Assembly: GCA_011049745.1 (NCBI GenBank)
Contig: DRHE01000460.1
Coordinates: forward strand, 1-13,040
Direction of reading: 5' to 3'
DNA: 13,040 nucleotides
From: Spirochaetales bacterium
GTDB taxonomy: Bacteria; Spirochaetota; Spirochaetia; SZUA-6; DRHE01
In this document: positions 1-7,104 of the stretch, piece after piece
Layout: each line of letters begins with the position of its first letter
Numbering within the stretch: the stretch's first letter is position 1
Translations under genes and position numbers: made by a program
The notes under the pieces: generated by a model
The model's input: only the letters and a program-made list of their open reading frames with translations
Told to the model about the DNA's origin: nothing
The model's database searches: none

Positions 1-207
1 AATGAATTCATTGCCCTGTTAAAGGATTCATCTTTGGTTTCCATTCTTGCCGTTTCAGACCTGCTGCGCCGCGGCCGGGAGTTTGCATCAAAAACCTTCT
101 ACTACTTTGAGACCTATACAATTGTAGCCATAATATACCTGATAATGACCCTATTCTTTTCGCGGCTGGTAGCATTGATGGAAGAAAGGTTGAACAGGAA
201 TGAGTGA
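1..207 (+). CDS. Polar amino acid ABC transporter permease, C-terminal fragment (5' end outside window)
   Basis: This is the last 68 residues of an inner-membrane permease that would form the channel of an amino acid importer. Frame 1 is open from base 1 to the TGA at 205-207. The fragment starts NEFIALLKDSSLVSIL, which matches the well-conserved segment after the EAA loop in HisM/GlnP-type permeases. A hydrophobic segment follows at about bases 118-174 (YTIVAIIYLIMTLFF), and the tail is charged (MEERLNRNE), as expected for the last transmembrane helix and a cytoplasmic end. Its stop codon overlaps the start of the next gene, the ATPase of the same transporter, by 8 bp, so the two are translationally linked. 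The family is clear, but the substrate (glutamine, arginine, cystine or another) cannot be told from this fragment. Confidence 0.9.
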   Translation, partial: NEFIALLKDSSLVSILAVSDLLRRGREFASKTFYYFETYTIVAIIYLIMTLFFSRLVALMEERLNRNE

Positions 208-931
208 CCGCGTCCGTATTATCAAAGCCTGTAAGAATTTCGGAGATATTCACGCCGTGGTTAATGTTGACCTCACCGTTAAGCAGGGCGAGGTGGTACT
301 GGTTATCGGTCCCTCGGGGAGCGGCAAGAGCACTCTACTGCGAAGCATCAACCGCCTGGAGAACCTCACCTCCGGCGAGATCTGGATAGATGATGACCTG
401 GTAACCGACCCCAGGGGGGATATCCGTAAGATCAGGGAAGAAGTGGGCATGGTTTTCCAGTCCTTCAACCTTTTCCCGCACCTCACCGCTTTGCAGAATA
501 TTACAATAGCACTAAAAATAGTAAAAAAAATGTCAGGTGATGCTGCTGCAGAGATCGGTGTAAAGCTTATGGAACGTGTCGATCTGTCCGACAAGCTGCA
601 TTCTTATCCTTCCAAACTGTCAGGCGGCCAGCAGCAAAGGGTGGCAATTGCCCGCGCCCTGGCCATGAACCCCAAGGTAATGCTCTTTGACGAACCGACC
701 TCAGCTTTGGATCCAGAGATGATAAAAGAAGTACTTGATGTTATGCTGGCCGTGGTAAACGATGGTATGACTATGATAGTGGTATCACACGAAATGGGCT
801 TTGCCAGAGCTGCTGCGGATAAAGTTGTTTTCATGGACAATGGCGAGGTAATTGAAATTGCGCCGCCTAATGTTCTCTTTGATAATCCTAAAAAAGAGAG
901 AACCAAGAGATTCCTGAAACATATTCTATAA
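200..931 (+). CDS. glnQ: Polar amino acid ABC transporter ATP-binding protein (GlnQ/HisP family)
   Basis: This 243-residue cytoplasmic ATPase powers an amino acid importer with the permease encoded just upstream. All ABC motifs are present in order: Walker A GPSGSGKST (37-45), the Q-loop glutamine at 87 in VFQSF, the signature LSGGQ (140-144), Walker B MLFDEP ending at 166 with catalytic E165, the D-loop SALD (168-171) and the switch histidine H197 in VVSHE. The length is standard for the GlnQ/HisP group (about 240), and NLFPHLTALQN after the Q-loop is typical of polar amino acid transporters. The ATG at 200 overlaps the permease stop. An AAAGG about 10 bases upstream could serve as the ribosome-binding site. 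The gene ends at a hairpin terminator. No substrate-binding protein gene is visible here and would be expected upstream. The symbol reflects the family, not a proven substrate. Confidence 0.93.
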   Translation: MSDRVRIIKACKNFGDIHAVVNVDLTVKQGEVVLVIGPSGSGKSTLLRSINRLENLTSGEIWIDDDLVTDPRGDIRKIREEVGMVFQSFNLFPHLTALQNITIALKIVKKMSGDAAAEIGVKLMERVDLSDKLHSYPSKLSGGQQQRVAIARALAMNPKVMLFDEPTSALDPEMIKEVLDVMLAVVNDGMTMIVVSHEMGFARAAADKVVFMDNGEVIEIAPPNVLFDNPKKERTKRFLKHIL

Positions 932-933
932 TA

Positions 934-963
934 AAAAAACGGCCCGTTTGGGCCGCTTTTTTT
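934..963. terminator. Bidirectional rho-independent terminator between convergent glnQ-like gene and rpsU
   Basis: A perfect 6-bp GC stem, CGGCCC (940-945) with GGGCCG (950-955), closes a GTTT loop. It is flanked by an A-run (934-939) and by a T-run (957-963). Read on the plus strand, the T-run follows the stem and ends the transporter operon. Read on the minus strand, the A-run becomes the U-tract and ends the rpsU operon. The rpsU stop codon (962-964) lies inside the T-run, so the 3' ends of the two transcripts share this short element. Confidence 0.88.
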
Positions 964-1180
964 AATAATTCTTCATCATATTCAGCTTGCGCTGTTTTTT
1001 CATTCGCTTGCGAATAAGAGCCTTTTTTTTACGATTGCGGATGGTGGAAGGCTTTTCAAAATATTCTCTTTTTTTCCATTCTCTAATAATTCCTTCCTTC
1101 TCCACGATACGCTTAAAGCGCTTTATTGCTCTTTCCAAAACTTCATCTTCACCAACTACTACCTGAGCTATAGAAATCAC
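962..1180 (-). CDS. rpsU: Small ribosomal subunit protein bS21
   Basis: This small, very basic protein of the 30S subunit helps mRNA binding and start selection. The body [20 protein letters not shown], then [10 protein letters not shown] and a Lys/Arg-rich tail, is characteristic of bS21, and the length (69-72 residues) is normal. The start is uncertain. A GTG at 1180 overlaps the TGA of the upstream peptidase gene (GTGA), giving an N-terminus [10 protein letters not shown]. However, the strong Shine-Dalgarno GGGGAGGTGA runs over that GTG and lies 8 bases (counted from GGAGG) before an ATA at 1171-1169. Initiation there would give the family-like N-terminus [10 protein letters not shown]. 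There is no ATG in the region. It is the last gene of the minus-strand cluster and stops within the shared terminator. Confidence 0.93.
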   Translation of the reverse strand: MISIAQVVVGEDEVLERAIKRFKRIVEKEGIIREWKKREYFEKPSTIRNRKKKALIRKRMKKQRKLNMMKNY

Positions 1181-1194
1181 CTCCCCTCAATTTC
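1172..1194 (-). promoter_or_regulatory. Strong Shine-Dalgarno of rpsU that decides its start
   Basis: On the minus strand the bases before rpsU read TTGAGGGGAGGTGATTTCT, followed by ATAGCTCAG. GGAGGTGA is an almost perfect match to the anti-Shine-Dalgarno sequence of 16S rRNA. The GTG at 1180 is part of this motif. The ATA at 1171 lies at the ideal spacing of 8 bases from GGAGG. A second, weaker reading uses the preceding GAGG with 4 bases of spacing to the GTG. Confidence 0.6.
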
Positions 1195-2163
1195 AATTGT
1201 TTCTCTAATAATACTAATAATATTGCTTTTGTCAATAATAGATTTATAGGTGAAGCTCTCCGGGTTTACAGCTACACCGCTGACCCGGACTTCCCAGTGT
1301 AAATGCGGTCCGGTTGCCAAACCCGAGCATCCTACGTTTCCTAAAATCTCGCCGCTCTCCACATAGTCACCTTTATTTACCGACAGGGAAGAAAGATGAT
1401 AATAGATAGAGTAAAGACCGGGCAGATGCTCCAACACTATAGAATTTCCAGTAATAATCCGATAGCGCGCCAGCACCACTCTTCCCGCACCGCAGGCAGC
1501 CACCGGTGTTCCTTCAGGCACTGCGAAATCAATTCCCTGATGGTAGGACAGAGCAGAGCTGCCGCCTGAATATTGAAAGGTGCGGCGGTCGCCGTAATTC
1601 CCGCTTCTGCGTGCCTCGGTTAAGGGCAGCTTGAAACTCTCTTCATGAAATATTGCATCGCCATTAAATGTAGTTAAAATATCCCACAAATACTCTGACT
1701 CTTCCCGCTTCCGTGGATCAAATCTGCTTCTCAAGTCAGTCAGCTCTTCATCCAAGAATATTTTTTCCGAAATAAATGTCTTATGCCTCACCATTATGCT
1801 GCCATGATATGAGAAGCCCTCTTCAGGCAGACCGGCTGCCTGCCCACTACTGCCGTTAATCTCCAGCCTATACTCCTGTTCTTCCAAATAATTCGGTAGT
1901 CCCAACAGTAAACACCAGGTACTATTCCCTTCGATTTCCCCCAGTGAAAAACCTCTTCCCTTAACAACCGGCTCCCCGGAATCATCCAGCACCCGGGCAG
2001 TGAGCTCCTGCAAAGGCCGGTCAGGGAAAATCAGCACCTTCAACACATCTCCCCGATCCAGTTCCCGCTCATATACAACCAGCGGCTGGGATAACTGCTC
2101 ACTATTTATTAGTGCACCCGCAAGCTGAAAGATAAGCAGAAAAGTAAAATGAATTATTCTCAT
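1177..2163 (-). CDS. Secreted M23-family (LytM-type) zinc metallopeptidase
   Basis: This 328-residue exported protein is predicted to be a peptidoglycan endopeptidase or an activator of cell-wall hydrolysis. An N-terminal hydrophobic stretch ([14 protein letters not shown], about residues 6-19) looks like a signal peptide without a lipobox. Residues of about 27-125 look like a beta-rich, Ig-like periplasmic domain. The LytM/peptidase M23 domain spans about 205-305, with the zinc ligands of HQGID (H208, D212), a conserved H256 in YYHLS, and HLHWE (H287, H289). All key residues are present, so an active enzyme is likely; peptide-bond specificity cannot be read. The ATG at 2163 overlaps the recJ stop as ATGA, and no good Shine-Dalgarno precedes it, so expression probably depends on coupling to recJ. 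Its own TGA overlaps the candidate GTG of rpsU. Confidence 0.92.
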   Translation of the reverse strand: MRIIHFTFLLIFQLAGALINSEQLSQPLVVYERELDRGDVLKVLIFPDRPLQELTARVLDDSGEPVVKGRGFSLGEIEGNSTWCLLLGLPNYLEEQEYRLEINGSSGQAAGLPEEGFSYHGSIMVRHKTFISEKIFLDEELTDLRSRFDPRKREESEYLWDILTTFNGDAIFHEESFKLPLTEARRSGNYGDRRTFQYSGGSSALSYHQGIDFAVPEGTPVAACGAGRVVLARYRIITGNSIVLEHLPGLYSIYYHLSSLSVNKGDYVESGEILGNVGCSGLATGPHLHWEVRVSGVAVNPESFTYKSIIDKSNIISIIRETIEIEGR

Positions 2164-4283
2164 CTATGTATATCTAATATGGTTAGCTGCAGGGTATCTG
2201 TATTTTGGAAATAATTCCTTTCTAATCGATAAACAATATCCACTTCTTCGTTAATATCAAAATCCTTTCCTGCTCGTTCTGCAGCCCGCCAGAAAACAGC
2301 GGGCCAGCGGTATTTACCACCTGAAATAAGCAGCTTTAAATGAGGCGCTCCATTCTTACCGATAAACTCCAGCGATTCAATACGCACCTTCCTGGAAAGA
2401 AATACTAAAGCAGGATTTCCCTCTCCAAATGGTTCAAAGAACTCAACAACTTTGATTAAATCCGGATTCAGATATTGATGCGGTACTTCAGCATCAATTA
2501 CCAGCTTTTCTTCACTTTGATCGGGAGGCATCAGGTTCTTCACCTGCTCGTATAATCTCTTTTCAAAGAGATCAAGGTTGCCGGCGTCCATGCTGAAGCC
2601 GGCAGCCTGGTTATGGCCCCCATAATTGTCAAATATATCAGCAAAATTATCCAGGAAACCGCCGAGATTATAGGGACTTCTAAGTGAACCGACTGCTCTC
2701 ACTTTGGAGAGAGCAATAACCACGGCCGGAACCTTAAAAAAATTAACCAGCCTGGCGGCAATAATACCGGTATTTCCCCGGTTGATATTATTATTGTATA
2801 TTAATACGAACTTCTCTTCTGATCTGGCATAGCTCTCCTGAGCTTTATGCAGATTTTTTTCCCAGACCTTACCTCCCTGCTTTTTTCTCTCTTTATTCAT
2901 ATTTCGAATCAGGTCGACCAATTCGTTGATTCTTTCCGGATTATCTGAAAGAAGAAGCTCCGCAGCAATCTCCGGCTTACCAAGGCGGCCGGCTGAATTT
3001 AATACCGGATTTACATGCCAGGAAATATCCGTAGTGGTTATCTTCTTTCCCTGCAGATCCTGCCTGATCAGTAAGCCTCTGAGCCCGGGACGCTCCATAC
3101 GGTTGAGCACTTCGAGCCCCTCTTTAACCATTATCCTGTTTTCATCAATCAACGGCATTAAATCTGCTAAAGTCCCCAGGGCCACCAGGTCCATTACCTT
3201 GCTGTGCGCCTGGTTAAGATCTTTTATACGCCTATGCGCTAAAGCAATGAAGAGAGTTTTTAGCATATCGAGCTCACTGAATCTGGTAGCGCTATAGCGG
3301 GAGAGCCTGCTCATCTCGATTATCTTAAGCAGGCTTTTTCCCTGCAATGCTGGGAAATGTTCGAGCAAAAGGGGCCGGATATCAGTAAAAGATAGCTCCG
3401 TTTCTCCGCCCAGTGCCTCTTCCAACATTCGTTTTTGCTGCTCCGGATCGAAAACAAGCAGATCATATCCGGCAATCAGCCTGGCCAGGCGTGTTCGCTG
3501 GAAATAATCTCTTCCCCTCCCCTCAGTGGCCGGCGGGATCAAATTCTCCACCACTCTCTCTTCTTCTACCAGATTAACAATTTTTACCGCTCCAACCTCG
3601 AAACCCTCATTTACCGGCTTGATATTAAACAGACAGACAGTCTGGCCATAAAAGCTGGTCTGGTAAAAGCGCAGAGCCCAATCAAGCTTGGCAACTACGC
3701 CGCAGCCGGCCATGTCCCTAAATGGATAACGGGTATCAGTTGATTTAGGATTTATAATAGCCAGAGCATCGGGCAGTATTGAGGGCGGATTATGGTGGTC
3801 TATAACAATAGTATCGATACCCGCCGCGCTGGCCAGCCTGATCTCTTCCACATTAGAGATACCGCAGTCTACGGTAATTAGCAGTGTCACGCTTTTCTCA
3901 GCAATGGTATCAATGACTTCCGCAGTGAGCCCATAAGACTCATCACCTTTGGGGAGCAGCCAATCCACCTGTGCATTTCGCTCGCCAAGCGCCTCAACTA
4001 ATAGAACAGTGGCGGTTATACCGTCGACATCCCGATCTCCAAAAATCATAATTTTTTCACCGCTCTCCAGGGCAGCATAGATACGTTCCACAGCCTCTTC
4101 CATATTACTGAAGAGAAAAGGGTTGTGAAGATAACAGGGATCGCTTTCCAGGAAAAAAAAGAGTGATTCGGCAGCATCCAACTCCCTGCGCATCAGGATT
4201 GAGGAAACAAGCAGATTCAGATCAAACTTCCTGGAGAGCTCACGTACCGTATGGGAATCCAGGGGTTTTTTTTGCCAGTTCAT
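2160..4283 (-). CDS. recJ: Single-stranded-DNA-specific exonuclease RecJ
   Basis: RecJ degrades single-stranded DNA 5' to 3' in RecFOR recombination, base excision repair and mismatch repair. The DHH-phosphoesterase motifs are in order: DRDVDG (83-88), VDCG (138-141), DHHNPP (162-167) and AGCGVVAKL (192-200), then LGTLADLMPL (369-378), with D374 a likely metal ligand. The DHHA1 domain carries NRGNTGIIAARL (501-512) and GGHNQAAGF (555-563), followed by an OB-type region (EPFGEGNPAL, from about 617). At 707 residues it is clearly longer than E. coli RecJ (577). The excess lies mostly between the fourth and fifth motifs (about 205-360). The first motif is DRDVDG where DYDVDG or DFDVDG is common, but both metal-binding aspartates remain. 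Three bases separate it from the phosphorylase gene upstream. RecO is encoded in the same cluster, which fits a repair role. Confidence 0.95.
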   Translation of the reverse strand: MNWQKKPLDSHTVRELSRKFDLNLLVSSILMRRELDAAESLFFFLESDPCYLHNPFLFSNMEEAVERIYAALESGEKIMIFGDRDVDGITATVLLVEALGERNAQVDWLLPKGDESYGLTAEVIDTIAEKSVTLLITVDCGISNVEEIRLASAAGIDTIVIDHHNPPSILPDALAIINPKSTDTRYPFRDMAGCGVVAKLDWALRFYQTSFYGQTVCLFNIKPVNEGFEVGAVKIVNLVEEERVVENLIPPATEGRGRDYFQRTRLARLIAGYDLLVFDPEQQKRMLEEALGGETELSFTDIRPLLLEHFPALQGKSLLKIIEMSRLSRYSATRFSELDMLKTLFIALAHRRIKDLNQAHSKVMDLVALGTLADLMPLIDENRIMVKEGLEVLNRMERPGLRGLLIRQDLQGKKITTTDISWHVNPVLNSAGRLGKPEIAAELLLSDNPERINELVDLIRNMNKERKKQGGKVWEKNLHKAQESYARSEEKFVLIYNNNINRGNTGIIAARLVNFFKVPAVVIALSKVRAVGSLRSPYNLGGFLDNFADIFDNYGGHNQAAGFSMDAGNLDLFEKRLYEQVKNLMPPDQSEEKLVIDAEVPHQYLNPDLIKVVEFFEPFGEGNPALVFLSRKVRIESLEFIGKNGAPHLKLLISGGKYRWPAVFWRAAERAGKDFDINEEVDIVYRLERNYFQNTDTLQLTILDIHR

Positions 4284-4286
4284 TCT

Positions 4287-5588
4287 CTAAAGCTCTTTCA
4301 AGACCCGCTCTCCCGGAGGCAGCGGCTCTTCATTAAAGGAATAAGAATCCTTAAGCAGTTTTTTCACTTCATCGATTTTCGAGAGATCTTCACCATGGAT
4401 CAAACATAATTCTTCACCAGGCTTCACTGCATCACCCTGTACTTTCAGAAGCTCTATGCCGACAGCCGGGAATACCGGATCTTCCTTTCTGGATCTGGCG
4501 GCTCCCAGCATACCTGAGGCCAACCCCATTTTAAAGGCATCAATTCTTTTCAAGAAACCTTGATTTTCTGCCTTCAAGGGAATTATATGTTGTGCTCTGG
4601 GAGCTCTTTCCAGGTTTAAAAGTACTTCGATGTCTCCGCCCTGGTATTCAACATTTTCCAGGAATTTCTTCCAGGCCGAGCCATCTGTTATTTTCTCCCG
4701 GCAGAGCTTTTCAGCAGTGAAGATATCTGCGGCCAGACCCCCCAGCACAACCATCCAGGCAGTGAGCCGTATAGTCAGATCCATTAAATCACCCGGCCCC
4801 TGATTGTGAAGAGAGGAGACAACCTCCCGAACTTCAGGGAAGTTACCGATCATCAACCCCAGCGGCTGATCCATATCCGATATTACTGCCTTGATCTTTC
4901 TATTCAGACTTCTGCCGGTCTCCACCAGTGATAGGGCGAGCCCTTCAGCCTGCTCAAGGGTTTTCATAAAAGCGCCTGACCCACACTTTACATCAAAAAC
5001 AAAGGATTCGGCACCCTCGGCGAATTTCTTCGACATAATACTGGCGGTGATCAGGGGAATAGATTCCACTGTGGCGGTTACATCTCTTAAAGCGTAAAGC
5101 TTGCGGTCAGCCGGAACCACGCTTTCGCTCTGTCCTATCATGGCAAAACCGATCTTCTCCAAAGCCTCTTTGAATTCAGCCAGTGAAAGATTGGTACGAT
5201 ACCCGGGAATAGATTCCAGCTTATCCAGCGTACCTCCAGTATGTCCCAGAGCTCTGCCGCTCATCATAGGCACTTTAAGGCCGCAGGCAGCAGCCAGGGG
5301 CGCGAGAATAAGGGAAACCTTATCACCAACACCGCCTGTGGAATGTTTATCTATCAACACCCCCTCAATATCTGACAGATCAATGGTATCTCCGGAATTG
5401 ATCATTGCTCTGGTCAAAAAACCGGTTTCCTCAAAAGTCATTCCCTTGAAGAAAACAGCCATGGCCAGGCTGGATATCTGATAGTCGGGAATCTTTCCGG
5501 TTGCATAGCCTGTGATCAAAAAATCGATCTCTTCCCGATTTAATACCTGCCCGTCTCTTTTCTTCATAATCAGATCGACTGCTCTCAT
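4287..5588 (-). CDS. pdp: Pyrimidine-nucleoside (thymidine) phosphorylase
   Basis: This cytoplasmic salvage enzyme splits thymidine, deoxyuridine or uridine with phosphate into the base and (deoxy)ribose 1-phosphate. The 433-residue protein carries the phosphate-binding KHSTGGVGDKVSL (81-93) and the family signature SGRALGHTGGTLDKLES (110-126). It also has the pyrimidine-binding residues seen in this family (R168, S183, K187). The length fits both the dimeric Pdp of Gram-positive bacteria (about 433) and DeoA (about 440). I favour Pdp from overall similarity, but separating it from a thymidine-specific DeoA needs a tree. It starts at ATG 5588 with a strong GGGAGGGAG just upstream, despite an ATGA overlap with thpR, so it can be initiated well independently of coupling. 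Confidence 0.92.
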   Translation of the reverse strand: MRAVDLIMKKRDGQVLNREEIDFLITGYATGKIPDYQISSLAMAVFFKGMTFEETGFLTRAMINSGDTIDLSDIEGVLIDKHSTGGVGDKVSLILAPLAAACGLKVPMMSGRALGHTGGTLDKLESIPGYRTNLSLAEFKEALEKIGFAMIGQSESVVPADRKLYALRDVTATVESIPLITASIMSKKFAEGAESFVFDVKCGSGAFMKTLEQAEGLALSLVETGRSLNRKIKAVISDMDQPLGLMIGNFPEVREVVSSLHNQGPGDLMDLTIRLTAWMVVLGGLAADIFTAEKLCREKITDGSAWKKFLENVEYQGGDIEVLLNLERAPRAQHIIPLKAENQGFLKRIDAFKMGLASGMLGAARSRKEDPVFPAVGIELLKVQGDAVKPGEELCLIHGEDLSKIDEVKKLLKDSYSFNEEPLPPGERVLKEL

Positions 5589-6148
5589 TCTCCCTCCCGT
5601 GTAAAAATCAATGTTTTCAAGGGGCGGTGTTCCGCACCTGTAGACCGTAAAATAGATTGATAAAGGACCAAACGATCAAATAAAAAAACCCGCTGCTCCA
5701 GATCGAGTGAATTGAGGAAATGAGGGTCGATTCTCCCTTGTTTATTGCGGGCCAATGTTATATGGGGGGTGAAGCTTCGCCCCCCCTCTTCCACGGCTAA
5801 ACCGGAATTATGAATAATCTCATTGAATGTTTTTCCGAAACTAACCACCTCCTCTGCTCCCTCTTTGAGAGTGCAGAAGATCACCCGAGGATTACCGCGC
5901 GCCGGGAAAGAGCCTAACCCACCTAACGAGGCCCTGATTATCCTTCCGGTTAAGAAAGGATCATCCAGAATGCTTTTTAGTTCTTCTATTTTCTTCTCAC
6001 TTATTTCGCCGAAAAAATGAAGAGTAATATGCAGACTCAGCAGCGGTGCCATTTTCAGATTTTTATAAGATAAGCTTAATTTATCCATGACCTCCGATAG
6101 AAATTTTCGGATTTCTGAAGAGACCGGTAGAGCTGCAAAAACCCTCAT
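5585..6148 (-). CDS. thpR: RNA 2',3'-cyclic phosphodiesterase (2'-5' RNA ligase family)
   Basis: This member of the 2H phosphoesterase superfamily is expected to open 2',3'-cyclic phosphates on RNA ends, or to join tRNA halves through 2'-5' bonds in vitro. Both catalytic HxTx motifs are present: HITL at 40-43 (in LHITLHFFGE) and HITL at 129-132 (in FTPHITLAR). The length, 187 residues, matches bacterial ThpR/LigT. It starts at ATG 6148, overlapping the recO stop as ATGA, with only GGG about 8 bases upstream as a weak ribosome-binding site. It ends in an ATGA overlap with the phosphorylase start. The physiological substrate of bacterial ThpR is poorly known, and the neighbours do not reveal it. 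Confidence 0.92.
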   Translation of the reverse strand: MRVFAALPVSSEIRKFLSEVMDKLSLSYKNLKMAPLLSLHITLHFFGEISEKKIEELKSILDDPFLTGRIIRASLGGLGSFPARGNPRVIFCTLKEGAEEVVSFGKTFNEIIHNSGLAVEEGGRSFTPHITLARNKQGRIDPHFLNSLDLEQRVFLFDRLVLYQSILRSTGAEHRPLKTLIFTREGE

Positions 6149-6894
6149 AATATACCCATTCCGGACTTAATAGTATTCAAGGGACTCTCCACCATGGTTT
6201 GTACGAGTTGAAAGGTAACTTGCTTAAGCGAAATGACGGACTCTTCCATTAACCTGACCTTTAGAGCGGTAGACAGGGGAAGCCGGAGTGTAGTCTGCAG
6301 GTAGCGCCGCGCACCTGAAGAAAGTCTTGAGCATTTTCCTTTTATACACTTGCTGCAAAATGGCGCCAGCTCCCCGGCAGGGAAAAAGAGCATATTTTTA
6401 ATCTCAACGCTGCAATTACTGCAGACAGACAATTCAGGTCTGAAGCCCGAAAGGGCCATAAAGCGCCAGAGGAATTGCTGGGAAATATAGTGTTCACTGC
6501 CCGGCATTGCTGAATCAAGGTATTTCAGGGCATTTCGGAAAAGATTGAATAACTCCGCTGAACTTTCACCGCCGCCGTATGATTTGATTATCACCTCAGC
6601 CCACAGAGAAGCGGTAAAGAATTTCACCATATTACCCTGTATACCGGTGAATATAGATAGGCTTTCCACATCAGTTATCTTGTACTGATCCTTAACCGGA
6701 TCATGGTAAAGATAGACTTTGATATTGCTGAAAGGCTCGGTTAAGGTCCTGAACCTGCTTCTCATTTTATAAGCACCATGAGCTAAAGCCCTGATCATAC
6801 CCATATCTAGAGTTAAGAGCAACAACCCCTTGTGAATTTCACCGACTCTATGCCTGTAAAGCACAACAGCCTGTGTGAAAGAAGTTCTAAACAT
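6145..6894 (-). CDS. recO: DNA repair protein RecO
   Basis: RecO anneals complementary strands and, with RecR, loads RecA onto SSB-coated single-stranded DNA. The 249-residue product fits the family length. An N-terminal OB-fold (about 1-80; TQAVVLYRHRVGEIHKGLLL at 7-26) is followed by a helical domain. A Cys4 zinc-binding module, CSNC (158-161) with CSKC (180-183), is seen in many RecO proteins outside the enterobacteria. It is the first gene of the minus-strand cluster and sits with recJ, which acts in the same pathway. ATG 6894 is the natural start. No Shine-Dalgarno precedes it, and the best promoter would leave a leader of only about ten bases. Confidence 0.93.
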   Translation of the reverse strand: MFRTSFTQAVVLYRHRVGEIHKGLLLLTLDMGMIRALAHGAYKMRSRFRTLTEPFSNIKVYLYHDPVKDQYKITDVESLSIFTGIQGNMVKFFTASLWAEVIIKSYGGGESSAELFNLFRNALKYLDSAMPGSEHYISQQFLWRFMALSGFRPELSVCSNCSVEIKNMLFFPAGELAPFCSKCIKGKCSRLSSGARRYLQTTLRLPLSTALKVRLMEESVISLKQVTFQLVQTMVESPLNTIKSGMGIL

Positions 6895-6911
6895 AATTAT
6901 AAAGCCGGTAT

Positions 6912-6940
6912 ATAATAATTTAGATATTAAGCAGTAGCAA
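6912..6940 (-). promoter_or_regulatory. Candidate sigma-70-type promoter of the recO-rpsU cluster
   Basis: On the minus strand TTGCTA (6940-6935) and TATTAT (6917-6912) are separated by exactly 17 bases. They match the sigma-70 consensus at 4 and 5 of 6 positions. Transcription would start near 6905, leaving a leader of about 11 bases before the recO ATG. The position is right for the divergent arrangement, but the region is AT-rich and such matches occur by chance. Confidence 0.35.
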
Positions 6941-6991
6941 TAGGCTTTAGGTAATTAAAACCTTAAGTATATGGCGGTTAACGATTGCAGA

Positions 6992-7019
6992 TGCCCGCAG
7001 GGTACCATGTGCCCGCAGG
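6992..7019. repeat. Direct repeat and small hairpin in the recO-lon divergent promoter region
   Basis: The 10-mer TGCCCGCAGG occurs at 6992-7001 and again at 7010-7019, 18 bases apart. Between them, GGGTAC (7000-7005) can pair with GTGCCC (7009-7014) around a CAT loop, with one G-U pair. The element is GC-rich inside an AT-rich intergenic stretch and lies 43-70 bases upstream of the lon -35 candidate. It could be an operator for one or both divergent transcripts. It is not a CIRCE/HrcA element. The rest of the 6895-7104 gap holds only the two promoter candidates. Confidence 0.45.
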
Positions 7020-7061
7020 CTAACGTGCCGAACAATAGCGGTAAGCGGCAAATATTTCTGC

Positions 7062-7090
7062 TTGACATCTTAGGGCCATATTAATAACTT
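7062..7090 (+). promoter_or_regulatory. Candidate promoter of lon
   Basis: A perfect -35 hexamer TTGACA lies at 7062-7067. With 17-base spacing the -10 would be TAACTT (7085-7090), a weak match (3 of 6). A closer TAATAA (7082-7087) has only 14 bases of spacing. Either places the transcription start within about 20 bases of the lon ATG, so the leader is very short. I see no HrcA (CIRCE) operator and no convincing heat-shock sigma-32 -10 box. Confidence 0.35.
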
Positions 7091-7104
7091 CTTAAATAAT
7101 AATT

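Noticed and set aside
2926..3743. Plus-strand ORFs of 102-123 codons opposite recJ
   Set aside because: They lie wholly antisense to a well-supported gene with intact motifs, and their products have the composition of antisense translation.
5101..5481. Plus-strand ORF of 126 codons opposite the pyrimidine phosphorylase gene
   Set aside because: It is antisense to the conserved phosphorylase signature region and has no start signal or family resemblance.
6895..7104. CIRCE/HrcA operator or sigma-32 heat-shock promoter for lon
   Set aside because: No TTAGCACTC/GAGTGCTAA pair is present. The CTTGACA and CCATAT stretches are only 8 bases apart, too close for a sigma-32 promoter.
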